This document shows positions 1 through 8,300 of a stretch of 64,000 nt of DNA, one piece after another. Each line of letters starts with the position of its first letter. The stretch's first letter is position 1. Origin of the DNA: Streptomyces xanthochromogenes (GTDB taxonomy: Bacteria > Actinomycetota > Actinomycetes > Streptomycetales > Streptomycetaceae); NCBI RefSeq assembly GCF_014650455.1, contig NZ_BMUZ01000014.1:62001-126000 (forward strand), written 5' to 3'. The translations under genes were made by a program, and so were the position numbers. The notes beneath the pieces were generated by a model. That model saw nothing but the letters and a program-made list of their open reading frames with translations, had not been told where the DNA came from and ran no database searches.

Positions 1-841
1 CGTCGCTGCGACTGTCGTCGAGATGTGCTTCAGCCTCACTCCGCGCATAGATTCTCGTCTTGTTGGCTGACATGTTGAGTCTGCGCGCTCTAAGCGCTCG
101 ATTTACGTGCTGCAGTATCGAGCGTAGGCGTTCCTCGTTGACATCAAAGAGGTAGATATCGTCAGAGTAGCGAAGGAAATCTATGTTGAACTGCTGAATA
201 AAGTTGTCAATCGGGAGCAGATAGGCATTGGCAAGTATCCCTGATGCGGCGGATCCCTGCGGAAGCCCCCAAGTGTGACATTGGCTCTCGAATCCTTCCA
301 AGAAGCTGTGTATTTTTGTTGCGACGGAGCTGGGGACCCCGGCTGATGTCAGATCCATGAGTAGCGCCCCGATATCTATGTGCTCATAGAAAGACGCTAT
401 GTCGGTCTGTGCCATTACGAGTTTTTTGTTGTGGGAAAGAACGCGTCGAGCTTCGGTTCGCATGGCTTTCCAGTCCCAGGAGGAGTGAACCGCCAACTTT
501 TTAGAACGATGGTTATAGACTGCTTTTGAGAGGAGGGGATCGATGAACTCAGAAGCTTCAAATGCCAGGGCCTCGTAAATGAGTCGATCCTGGACTGAAA
601 GTCGGGCCAATGGTCGAGTTGCCAAGTAATTTTTGGGATGCTCAACTAGGCTTATGGAAGCTGGCGTGTAGTCGCATTGATCGAGGAAATCAAGAATTTC
701 GGAACGATATTCGCCCCAAAAGGGTTGCAGGTCTCGAAAGTTAATTACGTCGGGAAGATCAAGGCGTCCTTGGCCACTCCATAGCCTGCCAGCTGCTCGG
801 TTCACGAAGCGACTGCGGGTCTCGTTTCCTCTCACAGTCAT
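1..841 (-). CDS. Reverse transcriptase of the defence-associated (Abi/UG-like) kind, C-terminus off window
   Basis: RNA-directed DNA polymerase. The reading frame is open from an ATG at 841 to the left edge, giving the first 280 residues. Visible RT motifs: catalytic Asp147 in TDIASFYEHID (motif A), GLPQGSAASG (motif B), and RYSDDIYLF with Asp227-Asp228 (motif C). The stretch before motif A (LSVQDRLIYEAL, then VYNHR) is of the kind seen in Abi/DRT-type enzymes rather than in retron RTs; that placement is my inference. All three catalytic Asp are present, so the enzyme looks active. The DNA is clearly poorer in G+C than the core genes. It is followed on its upstream side by a dead transposase and then by a CBASS cassette in the same orientation. 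A group II intron RT cannot be excluded without the missing C-terminus. Confidence 0.85.
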   Translation of the reverse strand, partial: MTVRGNETRSRFVNRAAGRLWSGQGRLDLPDVINFRDLQPFWGEYRSEILDFLDQCDYTPASISLVEHPKNYLATRPLARLSVQDRLIYEALAFEASEFIDPLLSKAVYNHRSKKLAVHSSWDWKAMRTEARRVLSHNKKLVMAQTDIASFYEHIDIGALLMDLTSAGVPSSVATKIHSFLEGFESQCHTWGLPQGSAASGILANAYLLPIDNFIQQFNIDFLRYSDDIYLFDVNEERLRSILQHVNRALRARRLNMSANKTRIYARSEAEAHLDDSRSD

Positions 842-869
842 CAGCCTACGTGCGCTCGGGGGATGAGCG

Positions 870-1300
870 CAGTTGCTTGCTTTGGCCGACCTCGCTGGCA
901 GTGCTTCGGCAGTTAGGCCAGGGCGAGTTGGGTGGTAGCGATGTGGTCGGCTGTCGTGTTGAAGCCCGGGTTTCGGGCATGAGGAGAGCGGCGAGGGGCT
1001 CACCGGGTATAGCTCGGTCCGTGGTCGAGGAAGGCCATCAGCGAGTGATGCGCGCAGGTGTTATCCCAGGTCGCGGCTGCTTCCTCCTTGTCGGAGTGAG
1101 CTGTCATGGAGACGCCGTTGAGATCGACTACGACCTGGCCTTCGGCGTCGGGGGCGTTTTTGCCGGCCAACGACCAGGCGCGAGCACGGACTTCGGCCGG
1201 AGGTGATCGGATGGCCTGCAGGGCCTCGCACGATTCGAGACTCCCACGTCGGCGCCAAGCTCATCAGCGACATCAACGAGGCCTCACAGGACGGCAAGTG
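870..1300 (-). pseudogene. Remnant of an IS1380-family transposase
   Basis: No single frame is open, but pieces in two frames read like consecutive parts of an IS1380 transposase: ALQAIRSPPAEVRARAWSLA, then VVVDLNGVSMTAHSDKEEAA (the family has VVDLDATLVTAHSEKE), then CAHHSLMAFLDHGPS, a stop, EPLAALLMP, and in a shifted frame FNTTADHIATTQLALA. The first catalytic Asp region is altered and at least two frameshifts and a stop are present. It lies between the reverse transcriptase and the cyclase gene and marks past transposition into the island. No terminal inverted repeats were recognised. The rest of 842-1443 shows nothing else. Confidence 0.65.
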
Positions 1301-1443
1301 GTGTCCCCAGCCGCAGCGCAGAACCGCCGCAGTCGGGAAGAGTGGCGCTGCGGGCGTCTGGCCGGGGTGATCTTCCAGAGTTCTCTAGTCGTTGGGCAGG
1401 TAGATAGCCGGAGCTGGCCGAGTTACGCATCCCGATTCTTAGC

Positions 1444-2778
1444 TCAGCTGATGACGACGTCGTGGTGATCGGTGGCTAGGACCCGACCGTTCTTGACGAT
1501 GTAGACCTCCACATAATGTTGGCCTTTCCAAGAAGTCGACTCCTTGCGGGTTCTGCTTCGGTTCTCATCGAGAATGATCTCGCCTCGGAGTTGATCAAGC
1601 GCGGTGGCTTCGGGACCGCGGTTCCTGACCTTCCAATAGAGGTCGTACGGTTCCGGTACGTCGGTTGTGATGGTGAAGCGCAGACTCTGAAGGACGCTCA
1701 CTCGTCGGAGGCGACGCAGGGGCCCGTGACGAAAGCCGCTCTTCGGGAGCACCTGGGCGTTGATCCGTACCTTGTATCCTCCTCGCCAGCTGAAACCAAA
1801 CTCTTCGATGTACTGCTCATGTGGGGCACGGGTCTCGCGAGTTGGTTGAATGCTCGCAGATGCTGTCAGGGACTTCTGTTCCGAGCTGGGTTGTTGAAAC
1901 GAGTTACCGAAGACACGCTGCCACGCTGCAAGACTTAGCGCTTTATCTTCCTTATCATAGGCCTCGGCCACCCATGAGCTATACAGGTTGATCTTCTTGC
2001 GGAAGTTCTCGTATTGTTCCTGGTTCCAGCGATGGTTGAACGTCGTCTCGGGGCAACTCGGGTCGGCAAGGGGCGGCATGAGCGGGTACAGGTCTAGCCA
2101 AGCGCTCAGGTCGGCCAGAATTGTCTTGAGAGCTGTGGGAGTGTCGCTGTAGCGCGTAGCTTCGTGCCAGGCTTGGATGCGTTCGCCGAGCAGAGTCGTG
2201 AGAATGACAGACGGTACACTGAAGGTCTGCTTGAAATCTCGGATGTACTTCAGCAGTCTGATGACGCGACGCAGTTGTCCGTTGGCCAGACTGTCTTTCT
2301 CTTTCATCCAGTCGGTGAATCCTTGAGGGTTGGTATCCTCGAATTCATTCTCGGCGTAGTTGACGATGACTTCGCGGCCGTCCGACAGAGTGATGTAGGG
2401 CACCACGTCGACGTGGCAATCGCCCGCGTAGACGATGCGGCAGCACCGGTTCTTCTTGGCGACCTTCGACTTGTAGGTGGTGGACCGCTTGAACGCAGCC
2501 CGGACCTCCCGCAAGTAGTCTTTGGGCTTCCAGTCCTCCACCTCATCCATGTGAAGGAGAAAATCTGCGTCAAACTCGTGATTGTTGAATGGCTTGATGA
2601 TGGTGCGGTGAGCCCAAGACCCCTGCGGGATGTGCGTCTTGTAGAGGTCGCCGATCTGGCTGTCGGACTTCAGGGTCGATGTAATCGCGTTCACACGGTC
2701 GTTGAGTTGATCGAGGCGTGTCTGGTTGAGGTTCACAGTGTCTGCAAGGAATGCACTGAAGTAGGCCAGCAGTTTCAT
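1444..2778 (-). CDS. CBASS cyclase: CD-NTase (SMODS) with C-terminal AGS-C sensor domain
   Basis: Cyclic-oligonucleotide synthase of an anti-phage CBASS system, 444 residues. The nucleotidyltransferase core carries Gly53-Ser54 (QGSWAHRT), the metal-binding pair Asp70-x-Asp72 (EFDADF) and the third acid Asp124 (HVDVVPYI), so the active site is complete. Residues about 160-260 form the helical rest of the SMODS fold. Residues about 330-444 (from RGGYKVRI to the end) look like the adenylyl/guanylyl-SMODS C-terminal sensor domain, with the WKVRNRG...SWKGQHYVEVYI signature. The ATG overlaps the stop of the upstream nuclease gene as ATGA, so the two are translationally coupled. By family knowledge, phage infection triggers synthesis of a cyclic nucleotide that activates the SAVED nuclease. 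Which nucleotide is made cannot be read from the sequence. Confidence 0.9.
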   Translation of the reverse strand: MKLLAYFSAFLADTVNLNQTRLDQLNDRVNAITSTLKSDSQIGDLYKTHIPQGSWAHRTIIKPFNNHEFDADFLLHMDEVEDWKPKDYLREVRAAFKRSTTYKSKVAKKNRCCRIVYAGDCHVDVVPYITLSDGREVIVNYAENEFEDTNPQGFTDWMKEKDSLANGQLRRVIRLLKYIRDFKQTFSVPSVILTTLLGERIQAWHEATRYSDTPTALKTILADLSAWLDLYPLMPPLADPSCPETTFNHRWNQEQYENFRKKINLYSSWVAEAYDKEDKALSLAAWQRVFGNSFQQPSSEQKSLTASASIQPTRETRAPHEQYIEEFGFSWRGGYKVRINAQVLPKSGFRHGPLRRLRRVSVLQSLRFTITTDVPEPYDLYWKVRNRGPEATALDQLRGEIILDENRSRTRKESTSWKGQHYVEVYIVKNGRVLATDHHDVVIS

Positions 2779-3926
2779 GAGATCTCCAGCGCGACTGTGT
2801 AGCGGCCGTCAGTCCGGTCGTAGATGGCCATCTTCGGGTGCACATGAGTGTCATGGACTCGTCCCAAAGCTACGGCTGCCGAAACCGGGGCTGCGGCCAG
2901 AACGTGCAGGGTCTGCATGTGCTTGTGCTGGGCTTCCAAGGAGGAGAGCATCGAGCGCAGCGAGTTTGTGAATTTGCTCAGCGTTTCGAGGGAGTCGATT
3001 ACATCGACTGAGGGCACCTTGTCAGCAGGGTTGATTACCCAGCGCGGTAGTTCCTTTAGATGCTCGGGAAGTTCGTCTGCTTGGATGGACCCGGAGACGT
3101 TGAGGACCAGGACCCCCTCCTCGGCGCCCTGTGGGAGGTTCCGCGGTGGAGTGGTGGTGAAGCTGGTGCTAGGCGCCGGGTTGTCGGGCCAGTTCCATGC
3201 CTCTGTGCTGCGGTGACGTTGATAGATGGTCACGGCAAAGGTGTCGTCGAGGCGAGAGCCGAAGTAGACGAGCAATGGCAGACGCGCGAAGCCGAAGGCG
3301 CTGACGTGGTGTACGGCGTCCTCGCGCAGTGCCTCAGCGAGCCGATGCTCAAGGATTCGATCGATCTGCCGCTTGCATTGCTCCCAGTAGGCCGGCTCGC
3401 CCTCCTCCTCTCCGATCACGTTACGGAGGTCGATTTCGAAGCCGTCACCGTGCAGGCTCAATGGAAAGTCCGGGAACCGCTCCTCTGAGCGGATCACCGC
3501 CTCGGCGGCTGTCGGCTTGGTCAGCTCAACCTCGTAGCCACGTACCGGTCCGATCAACCGGATCACCGCGGTTCCATTCTGAGGACTGAGACCAGTCATG
3601 CGCCGGATCCAAGCCTCGCGCTCGCGCTTGATCGCCCGCAAGCGCTCCACCGTCATGAGGTCGAGTGACCCCCTGCGGTCGATCTCATTGTGCTCACCTC
3701 GACACAGAAGCATCAGGTTGTCAGCGAGGTCCCGCTTGTCTTCTGGGAGCGGGTCCATGCCTCGCGGAGAGCCAGGTGCTATGTCTCGGCCCACGATGTG
3801 GGCTAGTTCTCCGAGGGTGAAGTCCTTGTACGTGAGCTTGCCTTCGAGCAGGTAGTTGCCGCAGAACTCACAGCGCCCCCCGGCGCGGACCCAAACTTTC
3901 AAGCGTTCTGTGTCAGAGATGGCCAT
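2775..3926 (-). CDS. CBASS effector: HNH endonuclease fused to SAVED domain (Cap5-like)
   Basis: DNA-degrading effector of CBASS, 383 residues. The N-terminal HNH domain shows Cys19-x2-Cys22 (CEFC), His43 (ELAHIVGR), Asn70 and Cys75 (DNLMLLC) and His79 (GEHNEID), so both structural and catalytic residues are kept. Residues about 130-383 match the SAVED sensor fold, which binds the cyclic nucleotide made by the partner cyclase and then assembles the nuclease. I chose the ATG at 3926 because AGAAGAGGG sits just before it; an ATG nine codons upstream adds only a basic stretch. It is the first gene of the operon and overlaps the cyclase by four bases. No Cap2/Cap3 (E1/E2, JAB) genes follow, so the cassette is the minimal two-gene form. 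Confidence 0.9.
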   Translation of the reverse strand: MAISDTERLKVWVRAGGRCEFCGNYLLEGKLTYKDFTLGELAHIVGRDIAPGSPRGMDPLPEDKRDLADNLMLLCRGEHNEIDRRGSLDLMTVERLRAIKREREAWIRRMTGLSPQNGTAVIRLIGPVRGYEVELTKPTAAEAVIRSEERFPDFPLSLHGDGFEIDLRNVIGEEEGEPAYWEQCKRQIDRILEHRLAEALREDAVHHVSAFGFARLPLLVYFGSRLDDTFAVTIYQRHRSTEAWNWPDNPAPSTSFTTTPPRNLPQGAEEGVLVLNVSGSIQADELPEHLKELPRWVINPADKVPSVDVIDSLETLSKFTNSLRSMLSSLEAQHKHMQTLHVLAAAPVSAAVALGRVHDTHVHPKMAIYDRTDGRYTVALEIS

Positions 3927-4532
3927 ACGCCCTCTTCTCGCGCATCTTCCCATCGAAGATGGAAGTGCTTACAGAGAAGCACGCGCCACTGACAGTTGGG
4001 GCCGTCAGTGTGATCACTCATCGACGGACGGCTGTACGCCACCCGGGCCGAGCTGTCCGAGCGGGTCGGGTACGAGTCAGCGGCAACCCCGACGAGGAGT
4101 TCCCCCCCCCCCCGGCAGACCAGGCCAGGCTGCTCGGGATCGACATCAGCGCGATCGCCACTACCGCGAAACCCACCGCCCGACTGGCCCGCCCACGTGC
4201 GAACCGAGGAGCTGGAGAGCGGCTGGGCGCGCGAGTACCTCACCCGGTGCCAACTGTGGGAGTACGCCGACTCCGGCCTGCGGGCTGGAGTGGCCAGCCG
4301 CCCGCCGGCGCCGGACCCTCGGGTCGCCCTGGCCGCCGAACCCGGCCGGAAGCGGGGAGACCGCCGCCGTCCTCGCCGAGCGTCACGGCGGAGGCCTCAG
4401 CATCTGGAAACGAATCGTCACCCAGGCCCGCAGGCAGCGCTGTCCCGCCGCCAGCGACGTGATGGCCAGCATGCACCCGACCCGGCGCGTGGTGACCATC
4501 ACTGCGTACGGGGAGGGCGGCTCGCCGGGTCA
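3927..4532. other. Decayed, unassigned stretch with a 12-C run
   Basis: This 600-base stretch between the CBASS promoter side and the sigma gene has open frames on the plus strand in all three phases, none convincing over its full length. Short protein-like pieces shift frame around a run of twelve C at 4102-4113, for example RAELSERVGYES before it and, later in other frames, WAREYLTRCQLWEYADSG and GLSIWKRIVTQARR. This suggests a frameshifted remnant, but I recognise no family. The promoter of the CBASS operon should lie at its left end. Confidence 0.35.
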
Positions 4533-5228
4533 CTAGAACAACCAGTGACTGATCACCCGGACGACCTCGGCGAGGGCCGTGAAGAAGCGGATGTACTCGA
4601 AGGCCGGGCGCATCTTCTCCAGCCCACGCCGGGTGCTCTGGGTGACCGTCCCCTTGGCGACGCCGTAGTCGTCCGCCACGCTCTGGGCGGTCTCACCGAG
4701 TGCCTTGTGCTCGTACAGGTACCGACGTTCCTTCTCCGGGAGCTTGGCCAGTTCCTCCTCCAGAAGGATCCGGTCGACCAGCGCGTCGATCGGATCCTCC
4801 GTGGCCTCCTCGATCTCCGCGAGGTCGGCGGGAGTCTCCTTCCGCTCCAGGGGGTAACGCCTCCAGGCCGTTCTCTTGGCCACCTGGTACATGGCACGCT
4901 CGGGCTTCTTCAGCTTCTCGCGCTTCTCCCACAGGACGGCCATGGTCTCCGCCGCGACCTCGTCTACGGCCCTCTCGCGCTGCTCGAACGGCAGGTGACG
5001 CAGCGTTCCGCCGATGTACCTACGCAGGCGTCGGCTGTACAGGAGGTGGAACCGGTCGAACGGGCCCTGGTAGACCCAGCAGGGCTGGCACCACAGTGCT
5101 CGATCGGCGTACAGGCCGGTGGGCGAGTCTGCGCGGGCGTCACCGGCCGGGCCGGTCGGGAACACGACGGCCTGGCGGCTCGGTTCGTCGGAGCAGCCCA
5201 GGCAGTCCGGCATCTGATCCTCGTTCAC
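4533..5228 (-). CDS. ECF-like sigma factor with N-terminal CxxC...CxxC motif
   Basis: Sigma-70 family protein of 231 residues. Region 2 covers about residues 60-125 (RRLRRYIGGTLRHLPFEQRE, then VAKRTAWRRYP) and region 4, with its helix-turn-helix, about 155-205 (LAKLPEKERRYLYEH, ETAQSVADDYGVAKGTVTQS). The first 51 residues hold Cys9-x2-Cys12 and Cys47-x2-Cys50, which looks like a zinc ribbon in front of the sigma core; this is unusual. I chose the GTG at 5228 because GAGGGG lies six bases before it; the frame stays open to 5387 but without a ribosome site. No anti-sigma gene is adjacent. It may recognise its own promoter set or, given the Cys pairs, respond to redox state or metal; that is inference. 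Confidence 0.7.
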   Translation of the reverse strand: MNEDQMPDCLGCSDEPSRQAVVFPTGPAGDARADSPTGLYADRALWCQPCWVYQGPFDRFHLLYSRRLRRYIGGTLRHLPFEQRERAVDEVAAETMAVLWEKREKLKKPERAMYQVAKRTAWRRYPLERKETPADLAEIEEATEDPIDALVDRILLEEELAKLPEKERRYLYEHKALGETAQSVADDYGVAKGTVTQSTRRGLEKMRPAFEYIRFFTALAEVVRVISHWLF

Positions 5229-5454
5229 GCGCTTCCCCTCGGAGCGGGGGCCGACCTCAGTCGTACGGCCCATCACCATGCTCGTGCGCGACGCGCGGCT
5301 TTTGGGCGACAACGAGATCTGTCGGCTTCTGCTCAAGCGGACGCCCAGTCCCGAAGATGACCGGCCGTACGCGGGGACTGGTGACAAGAATCCCTGGAAG
5401 ATGACACCTATCGGGTGAAGTCACACGGATGCGGCGGAGTGGGACGGCGCACTT

Positions 5455-5474
5455 TTGCAAGCATCCGCTTGCAA
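5455..5474. promoter_or_regulatory. Perfect 8+4+8 palindrome ahead of the HTH gene
   Basis: TTGCAAGC and GCTTGCAA are exact inverted copies around ATCC, ending 30 bases before the ATG at 5505. TAGTTA directly after it could be a -10 element. The position suggests an operator, most simply for the HTH protein itself. Confidence 0.5.
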
Positions 5475-5504
5475 TAGTTAGCGCGATGGGTGCACCATCG
5501 GGGC

Positions 5505-5936
5505 ATGGCATCGCTCAACGTCGGCAATCTCGGCGAGTATCTGCGCGAGCAGCGGCGCAACGCGCAGCTGTCGCTGCGGCAGCTCGCCGATGCCGCCGGG
5601 GTGTCCAATCCGTATCTGAGTCAGATCGAGCGCGGGCTGCGCAAGCCGAGCGCGGACATTCTGCAGCAGCTCGCGAAGGCGCTGCGGATCTCCGCCGAGA
5701 CGCTGTACGTGCAGGCCGGCATTCTCGACGAGCGGTCCCCCGAGGCCGCTGGGACGCGGAGCGTCATTCTCGCCGACCCCTCGCTCAGCGAGCGTCAGAA
5801 GCAGGTTCTGCTCCAGATCTACGAGTCCTTCCGCAAGGAGAACGGGCTCGACGCCGACGAGACGGGCACCGAAGGCGCGGCCGACGGCAGCGGCGCCGAC
5901 GGCAGCGATGCCGACCACCCTCAAGCGAGCAACTGA
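5505..5936 (+). CDS. XRE-family helix-turn-helix regulator
   Basis: DNA-binding regulator of 143 residues. The Cro/C1-type HTH spans about residues 8-62: LGEYLREQRRNAQLSLRQLA, DAAGVSNPYLSQIERGLRKP and ADILQQLAKALRI. A second, short helical stretch (LSERQKQVLLQIYESF) and an acidic Gly/Asp-rich tail follow. The ATG at 5505 (MASLNVGN) is preferred over a GTG five codons earlier because the conserved HTH start lies right after it. The gene sits 22 bases before the HbhA-like gene in the same direction, and the two keep company in Streptomyces. A perfect palindrome upstream suggests autoregulation. Its targets are not known from sequence. Confidence 0.85.
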   Translation: MASLNVGNLGEYLREQRRNAQLSLRQLADAAGVSNPYLSQIERGLRKPSADILQQLAKALRISAETLYVQAGILDERSPEAAGTRSVILADPSLSERQKQVLLQIYESFRKENGLDADETGTEGAADGSGADGSDADHPQASN

Positions 5937-5958
5937 GCACTGATCCGGGAGGACAGTC

Positions 5959-6546
5959 ATGGCCATCACCGATGACCTGCGCAAGACCCTCACCGACCCC
6001 ACCCCCCTCTACTTCCTCGCCGGCACGGCGGACATCGCGGGGCAGCAGGCCAAGAAGGTTCCGGCGCTGATCGAGAAGATCCAGTCCGAGGCGCCCGAGC
6101 GCATCGAGGCCGTGCGCCGCACCGACCCCAAGGCCGTGCAGGAGAAGGCGACCGCGCGGGTCAAGGAGGTGCAGAGCGCCGTCACGACGCGGGCGGGCGA
6201 GCTCTTCGGCGCCCTCGACGGCGACCTGAAGAAGCTCGGTGAGAACGCCCAGGACCTGGCCCTGCGCGGCGTCGGCGTCCTCGCCGAGTACGCCGTCAAG
6301 GCGCGCGAGGGCTACGACTCCGTCGCCGAGCACGGCCAGGAGGTCGTCAAGCAGTGGCGCGGCGAGGCGGCCGACGAGATCGTCGAGATCGCCAGTGTCG
6401 TCGAGCCCGACGCCGAGCCGAAGGACGAGGCTCCGGCAGGCCAGGACGCGGCCACGGCCGACTCGGACGCCGACAAGCCCGCCGCCAAGAAGGCCGCCCC
6501 GCGCAAGGCCCCCGTGAAGAAGAGCACCGTCAAGTCCGCGGAGTAG
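5959..6546 (+). CDS. HbhA-like helical protein with Lys/Ala/Pro-rich tail
   Basis: A 195-residue protein resembling the mycobacterial heparin-binding haemagglutinin family. Residues about 1-150 are long charged amphipathic helices (KKVPALIEKIQSEAPERIEA, RVKEVQSAVTTRAGELF) likely to form a coiled coil. The last 30 residues are a basic Lys-Ala-Pro tail (KKAAPRKAPVKKS), which in HbhA binds polyanions. No signal peptide is seen. A GGGAGGA site precedes the ATG. It follows the HTH gene closely and is probably cotranscribed. In Streptomyces the role is not settled; a membrane- or envelope-associated function is inferred from the family only. Confidence 0.75.
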   Translation: MAITDDLRKTLTDPTPLYFLAGTADIAGQQAKKVPALIEKIQSEAPERIEAVRRTDPKAVQEKATARVKEVQSAVTTRAGELFGALDGDLKKLGENAQDLALRGVGVLAEYAVKAREGYDSVAEHGQEVVKQWRGEAADEIVEIASVVEPDAEPKDEAPAGQDAATADSDADKPAAKKAAPRKAPVKKSTVKSAE

Positions 6547-6673
6547 ATGTCCGCGGCGGCTCGGGCGCCGGTTTCGCGGGGCGGGCACCTTCGCGGTGTC
6601 CGCCCCGTTGAACCAGTACCTTGGCCGCGAGGCGCTCTCCACCCACTTCAGTACTGACTAGGCGGTGCACGGC

Positions 6674-7018
6674 ATGTTGCTCTCGGGATTCAGCCTTTTC
6701 ACTTCGCTGCTCTATCTCGCGATGCTCGTCATCGCCGTGGTGGCGCTGGTCTTCGCCGTGATCGCACGCGAGGACGCCTACCGGGCGGCCGAGAAGCAGA
6801 CCAAGCCGTTCTGGCTGATCGTCCTCGGCATCACGGTCGTGGTGAACCTGTTCGTGCCGATGCTCTTCCTCCAGCTCGCCGGGCTCGTCGCCTCGATCGT
6901 GTTCATGGTGGACGTACGGCCCGCGATCCGGCAGGTCTCCGGCGGCGGTCGTGGCGGCCGCCGTGGCGGCGGCTCCAGCAGCGACGGTCCCTACGGGCCC
7001 TACAACGGCGGCCGGTAG
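6674..7018 (+). CDS. DUF2516 membrane protein
   Basis: Small integral membrane protein of 114 residues. Three hydrophobic segments are visible: FTSLLYLAMLVIAVVALVFA near the start, FWLIVLGITVVVNLF in the middle, and LFLQLAGLVASIVFMVDV. The C-terminus is a Gly/Arg/Ser-rich tail (GGGRGGRRGGGSSS) that should face the cytoplasm. This matches the DUF2516 family, whose function is unknown. A GTG three codons upstream (6665) is an alternative start. The gene follows the HbhA-like gene in the same direction, about 130 bases further on. Confidence 0.75.
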   Translation: MLLSGFSLFTSLLYLAMLVIAVVALVFAVIAREDAYRAAEKQTKPFWLIVLGITVVVNLFVPMLFLQLAGLVASIVFMVDVRPAIRQVSGGGRGGRRGGGSSSDGPYGPYNGGR

Positions 7019-7040
7019 GCGCGGGCGGGCAGCTCCCTCA

Positions 7041-8300
7041 TCAGGCGCGGCGGCCGTCCCGGTCGCCGCGTTTGCGTTCCAGGAGGACCACCGCCACGTC
7101 GTCCGTCAGCTCGCCTCCGTTGAGTTCGCGCGCCCGGGTCACCGCCGCTTCGAGCAGTGACTCGCCGCGCAGGCCGGACGCCAGCTGACTGTTGATCATC
7201 TCCACCATGCCGTCCTGGCCGAGCCGCTGCCCGCTGCCCTCGCCGGTGCGGCCCTCGATCAGGCCGTCGGTGTACATCAACAGGCCCCATTCCCGGCCGA
7301 GTTGAACCTGGCGGCGCGACCAGCGGGCGCGCGGCAGCAGGCCGAGGGCCGGTCCTCCGTTCTCGTACGGCAGCAGTTGCGCCCGGCCGTCGAGGGCGAT
7401 CAGCGGGGCGGGGTGGCCGGCCAGGCACAGGCCGGCGCTGCGGCCGTCGGGCGCGATGTCGACCGTGCACAGCGTCGCGAATATCTCCTCGCTGTCCCGC
7501 TCGTGCTCCAGGACCTCCTGCAGGGTGGAGAGCAGGTCGTCCCCGCACAGCCCCGCGAGCGTCAACGCCCGCCAGGCGATGCGGAGTTCGACCCCGAGGG
7601 CCGCCTCGTCGGGGCCGTGGCCGCAGACGTCGCCGATCATCGCGTGGACGGTTCCGTCGGGTGTGCGCACCGTGTCGTAGAAGTCGCCGCCGAGCAGCGC
7701 CCGGGAGCGGCCGGGGCGGTAGCGGGCGGCGAAGCGCAGGTCCGAGCCTTCGAGCAGCGGCGTCGGCAGGAGGCCGCGCTCCAGCCGGGCGTTCTCCTGG
7801 GCGCGCAGCTTCGACTCGGCCAGCTTGTACTGGGCGGTGTCCGCGCGCTTGCGCTCCACCGCGTACCGGATGGCACGGCTCAGGAGCCTGCCGTCCAGCT
7901 CGTCCCGGAACAGGTAGTCCTGCGCGCCGACCCGGACCGCCTCCGCCGCCCGCTCCGCGTGCCCGGACGGGGTGAGGGCCAGTACGGCGTGGCGCGGCGC
8001 GAGGAGGAGCAGATGGCGCAGGGCCGCCAGCTCGTCGTCGGGGTCGCGGCCCGGCAGCGCCAGATCGAGCAGGATGCAGTGGATGTCGTCGGTGAGCAGC
8101 CGCTCGGCCTCGGTGAGGTTGCGGGCGGTACGGATGCGGACCCGGGTGCCCGCCGCGTCGAGCAGCTCGTGCACGGTGAAGGTGCCCGCCGGGTCGTCCT
8201 CGATGACCAGCAGGTTGAGCGGGCCGTCGCCGGCGCTGCCCGGCGCGGCCTGAGGGGCGGCTCGCTGGTGCGGTACGGGTACGTGCTGGGATGCGGGCAT
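7041..8300 (-). CDS. Response-regulator-type PP2C (SpoIIE-like) serine phosphatase
   Basis: Protein of 419 residues that joins a receiver domain to a PP2C phosphatase. The REC domain (about 25-145) has the acidic pair in LLVIEDDPAG and the phospho-acceptor Asp in CILLDLALPG. After a helical linker (about 160-180) the SpoIIE/PP2C domain shows metal-binding Asp residues in GGDFYDTV, GDVCGHGPDE, MYTDGLIEG and LTDDVAVVLL. Such proteins dephosphorylate anti-sigma-factor antagonists in partner-switching systems; the partner here is unknown. The ATG at 8300 follows GGGAGGGAAGG; an ATG at 8387 would add a low-complexity Pro/Gly stretch. The gene converges on the DUF2516 gene. Confidence 0.85.
   Translation of the reverse strand: MPASQHVPVPHQRAAPQAAPGSAGDGPLNLLVIEDDPAGTFTVHELLDAAGTRVRIRTARNLTEAERLLTDDIHCILLDLALPGRDPDDELAALRHLLLLAPRHAVLALTPSGHAERAAEAVRVGAQDYLFRDELDGRLLSRAIRYAVERKRADTAQYKLAESKLRAQENARLERGLLPTPLLEGSDLRFAARYRPGRSRALLGGDFYDTVRTPDGTVHAMIGDVCGHGPDEAALGVELRIAWRALTLAGLCGDDLLSTLQEVLEHERDSEEIFATLCTVDIAPDGRSAGLCLAGHPAPLIALDGRAQLLPYENGGPALGLLPRARWSRRQVQLGREWGLLMYTDGLIEGRTGEGSGQRLGQDGMVEMINSQLASGLRGESLLEAAVTRARELNGGELTDDVAVVLLERKRGDRDGRRA

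Noticed and set aside
1..841. Retron
   Set aside because: No msr/msd-like inverted repeats are seen upstream of the RT, and the motif spacing is not retron-like; the C-terminus is missing, so this stays open only weakly.
4197..5360. 387-codon plus-strand frame across the sigma gene
   Set aside because: It is opposite to a clear sigma factor and has no domain of its own beyond short pieces before 4532.
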